From: Alphaproteobacteria bacterium
Lineage (GTDB): Bacteria > Pseudomonadota > Alphaproteobacteria > Micropepsales > Micropepsaceae
NCBI GenBank assembly: GCA_947475445.1
Contig: CANJLC010000005.1
Span: 1 to 64,000, forward strand
DNA: 64,000 nt
Reading direction: 5' to 3'
Both the position numbers and the translations under genes were made by a program. Shown piece after piece: positions 63,205 through 64,000 of the stretch. The notes under the pieces are model-generated. The model was not told the origin of the DNA. It was given only the letters and a program-made list of their open reading frames with translations, and made no database searches. Each line of letters begins with the position of its first letter. Within the stretch, counting starts at the first letter, position 1.

Positions 63205-63705
63205 ATGACCATCAAGATTGGCGACAAGGTACCGTCCGGCACATTCATGCAGATGGTGGATGGCAAGCCCACCCCCATCACCACCGAGGAACTGTTCGCC
63301 GGCAAGACCGTGGCGCTGTTCGCGCTGCCCGGCGCCTTCACGCCCACCTGCTCGGCCAAGCATGTGCCGGGTTTTGTCCAGAATTCCGACGCCTTCAAGG
63401 CCAAGGGCGTGGACCAGATCGCCTGCGTTTCCGTCAACGACGCTTTTGTGATGGGCGCCTGGGGCAAGGACCAGGGCGCGGGCGACAAGGTGATGATGCT
63501 GGCCGACGGCAACGGCGATTTCACGCGCGCCCTGGGACTGGAATTCGACGCTTCCAAGTTCGGCATGGGCAAGCGCAGCCAGCGTTATTCCATGATCGTC
63601 AAGGATGGCGTGGTCAAGTCGCTGAATGTTGAAGCGCCGGGCGCCTTCGAAGTCTCCAGCGCCGAACATATGCTCAACGCCGGCCACCTCGAAGCGCTTC
63701 TCTAG
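63205..63705 (+). CDS. Peroxiredoxin, Prx5 type
   Basis: The 166-residue thioredoxin-fold peroxidase has peroxidatic Cys49 in PGAFTPTCSAKHVPGF. Thr46 and the distal Arg of GKRSQRYSMIVKDG complete the active site. It reduces hydrogen peroxide and organic peroxides using glutaredoxin/glutathione or thioredoxin. GGGAG before ATG 63205 gives a good ribosome site. The protein is cytosolic. It ends three bases before the convergent rnhA stop. Confidence 0.93.
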   Translation: MTIKIGDKVPSGTFMQMVDGKPTPITTEELFAGKTVALFALPGAFTPTCSAKHVPGFVQNSDAFKAKGVDQIACVSVNDAFVMGAWGKDQGAGDKVMMLADGNGDFTRALGLEFDASKFGMGKRSQRYSMIVKDGVVKSLNVEAPGAFEVSSAEHMLNAGHLEALL

Positions 63706-63708
63706 CGC

Positions 63709-64000
63709 CTATTCTTTTTTCGAATTTGGAATGGCCGACCGCGCAAGCGCGTCGGCCCTTTCGTTTTCGACATGGCCGTCATGGCCGCGCACCCAGACCC
63801 ATTTGATCTGGTGCCGCGCCATCGCGCCGTCCAGCGCCCGCCACAAATCCTCATTCTTGACCGGCTTCTTGTCAGCGGTCTTCCAACCCCGGGCTTTCCA
63901 GTTCTTGAGCCAGGTCGTCGCGCCATCCATCACATAACGCGAATCCGTATGGAGTGTGACGGCGGAAGGGTTCTTCAGCGCATTCAGGGCTTCGATCGCC
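63709..64000 (-). CDS. rnhA: Ribonuclease HI, C-terminal part (cut by the window edge)
   Basis: The visible ~96 residues contain [26 protein letters not shown] (third catalytic Asp in TDSRYV) and [43 protein letters not shown] carries the histidine loop and the fourth Asp. RNase HI cuts RNA in RNA-DNA hybrids. The N-terminus with the first two catalytic acids lies beyond position 64000. Confidence 0.95.
   Translation of the reverse strand, partial: AIEALNALKNPSAVTLHTDSRYVMDGATTWLKNWKARGWKTADKKPVKNEDLWRALDGAMARHQIKWVWVRGHDGHVENERADALARSAIPNSKKE

Overview
The window is GC-rich, gene-dense bacterial chromosome. It almost certainly comes from an alphaproteobacterium. The evidence for this is the cytochrome aa3 block coxB-coxA-ctaB-coxC-DUF983-SURF1-thrC-M16 peptidase, the DUF4170/IMPase/KdtA/LpxK lipid A block, DUF2093, IalB-like proteins, plant-type GshA and UbiA/UbiD. 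The exact order cannot be fixed from sequence alone. Kdo/lipid A genes show a Gram-negative envelope, and the aa3 oxidase and ubiquinone genes show aerobic respiration. No tRNA, rRNA, CRISPR array or prophage was seen. No gene-free stretch exceeds about 260 bases; the longest are 51232-51483, 25386-25598 and 9994-10202.

Layout. 1-0.8 kb: the right end of an IS3-family element abuts a Ku (NHEJ) gene that has lost its N-terminus. 0.8-6.2 kb: a TPR/SPINDLY-type O-GlcNAc transferase, glycolate oxidase FeS subunit GlcF, an FMN reductase and a run of microproteins (lipoprotein, Thivi_2564-type, DUF1272, DUF6496, DUF3309). 6.3-12.1 kb: bioF-bioD-bioA-msrA, two IalB-like exported proteins, an exported MsrB and CsbD. 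12.2-19.1 kb: SppA, xseB-dxs, tlyA-RNA uridine methyltransferase-C13 peptidase, and a small broken gene. 19.1-28.7 kb: fabI-phosphatase-aroC, dnaJ-like, Sel1 proteins, pdxH, a CPA2 antiporter, an RluB/RsuA pseudouridine synthase divergent from tadA, and PAP2. 28.8-32.6 kb: purD, xseA, DUF2093 and a Tat-type M23 peptidase. 32.6-40.0 kb: a minus-strand lipid A/Kdo operon (pmbA, IMPase/CysQ, DUF4170, MsbA-like, waaA, lpxK, lpxL). 40.1-51.2 kb: ubiD, an amino-acid permease, ubiA divergent from rsmE, an ArsR/SRPBCC pair with a striking palindromic operator, gshA, pirin and tldD. 51.5-60.2 kb: the cox operon running into SURF1, thrC, M16 peptidase and a GNAT. 60.3-64 kb: a large membrane GGDEF-EAL protein with a degenerate GGDEF, a peroxiredoxin and a truncated rnhA.

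The architecture is very compact. Most same-strand neighbours overlap by ATGA/GTGA. Seven convergent pairs share stop-codon bases (CTAG, TTAG or CTAA). Two divergent pairs (rluB/tadA and ubiA/rsmE) can start on the same CATG. Recurring themes are envelope biogenesis (lipid A, SppA, M23), envelope redox repair (MsrA, MsrB, peroxiredoxin), aerobic respiration with ubiquinone, and cofactor synthesis (biotin, PLP, DXP).

I did not see a clearly new multi-gene system. The observations most worth a second look are the IS-truncated Ku, the 38-bp dyad at arsR, the shared-start divergent pairs, a possible small RNA at about 10.08-10.17 kb, the legumain-like protease co-transcribed with RNA methyltransferases, and a cox operon without ctaG.
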